This document shows positions 63,784 to 64,000 of a stretch of 64,000 nucleotides of DNA, one piece after another. The notes under the pieces are model-generated. The model had not been told where the DNA came from and ran no database searches. It saw nothing but the letters and a program-made list of their open reading frames with translations. The position numbers were made by a program, and so were the translations under genes. This DNA is from JBEKHT01 sp050012135 (lineage in GTDB: Bacteria; Chloroflexota; Anaerolineae; Anaerolineales; RBG-16-64-43), in NCBI GenBank assembly GCA_050012135.1, contig JBEKHT010000009.1, positions 9,119 through 73,118 of the forward strand, given 5' to 3'. Each line of letters starts with the position of its first letter. Position 1 is the first letter of the stretch.

Positions 63784-64000
63784 TGAGCAAGACCCAATGG
63801 CGATGATGGAAACGAGTAGGCCCGTGGGCTGAAGGTCAGCGATCTCGGGGCGGTGAGAGCCGGGACTTCAACCGGGTCGAAAATCCTTCCGGAGCCGCTG
63901 ACCGAAGGCCTTCCGCTTGTAGATTCAGCCGAGCTCGCCCACCGTTAATCGGGCGCAGACCTGAACCGGTGTCTGCGGAAGAGCCTGCCTAAGTCGCAGG
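63784..64000 (+). promoter_or_regulatory. T-box riboswitch leader (partial, continues past right edge)
   Basis: After the promoter the leader shows T-box landmarks in order: the GAGTA internal-loop motif (63814-63818 region), the GTGAGAGCCGGG block, GAAAATCC, and CCGTTAATCGGG further on, with long complementary arms such as GGTCAGCG and CGCTGACC. The antiterminator sequence GGTGGxACCGCG is expected beyond the window. T-boxes sense uncharged tRNA and control aminoacyl-tRNA synthetase or amino-acid genes. The specifier codon cannot be assigned safely from this part. Confidence 0.75.

Overview
The window reads as a piece of a GC-rich (roughly 60% or more) bacterial chromosome. Gene content and signals fit a Chloroflexota, Anaerolineae-like lineage; this is inference from the mix of genes, not a placement. 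The mix: FtsH, SecG, pyruvate:ferredoxin oxidoreductase (NifJ), a GH57-type glycogen branching enzyme, an F420-type luciferase-like oxidoreductase, a MutL/GlmL-like ASKHA ATPase set among membrane proteins, an LPxTG-tailed protein, and several promoters placed almost on top of start codons. Most genes are intact and densely packed. The clear decay is confined to one IS30 element and one SpoIIE/RsbU-type phosphatase.

Left part (1-19.9 kb). A glycosyltransferase/PIG-L deacetylase fusion runs off the left edge. Then come an ECF sigma factor with its anti-sigma factor, thioredoxin reductase, an M50 membrane protease directly behind a selenocysteine tRNA gene (selC), an MBL-fold hydrolase, an FmdB zinc ribbon and a methyltransferase. 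A DedA protein borders a 1.1-kb IS30-family element that carries four copies of a short GC-rich palindrome. After it follow an acyl-CoA synthetase, ftsH, a Ser/Thr kinase, a lipid kinase, secG, an oligopeptide-type binding protein and a HesB/IscA protein.

Middle (20-28 kb). This is an accessory-looking stretch: a large degenerate DNA-methylase-like protein, a membrane-anchored zincin, a PD-(D/E)XK-like protein, an XRE-cupin regulator and a lipoate ligase. It holds some of the longest gene-poor gaps.

Carbohydrate region (28-42.6 kb). A sugar-binding lipoprotein without permeases, a GH57 and a GH13 enzyme in tandem, and a tight four-gene glycogen operon (GH57 branching enzyme, glgA, glgC, malQ) with overlapping ends. 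Together they cover storage-glucan synthesis, branching and breakdown.

42.6-55 kb. On the minus strand: tatD, a polyprenyl synthase and an RsbV/RsbW pair followed by a decayed RsbU-like phosphatase, plus a phosphohexomutase. Then YtxH and DUF948-like proteins, a small HAD phosphatase with a DUF389-SH3 membrane protein, and full-length nifJ.

Right part (55.6-63.7 kb). Eight consecutive plus-strand genes form the best candidate for an undescribed system: three integral or anchored membrane proteins, a zinc-ribbon protein with a long charged proline-rich linker, a MutL-like ASKHA ATPase with no mutase nearby, a KOW-domain protein and an LPxTG-type surface protein. Their close spacing and overlaps suggest one operon. 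A promoter and the start of a T-box leader occupy the right edge, so an aminoacyl-tRNA synthetase or amino-acid gene should follow outside the window.
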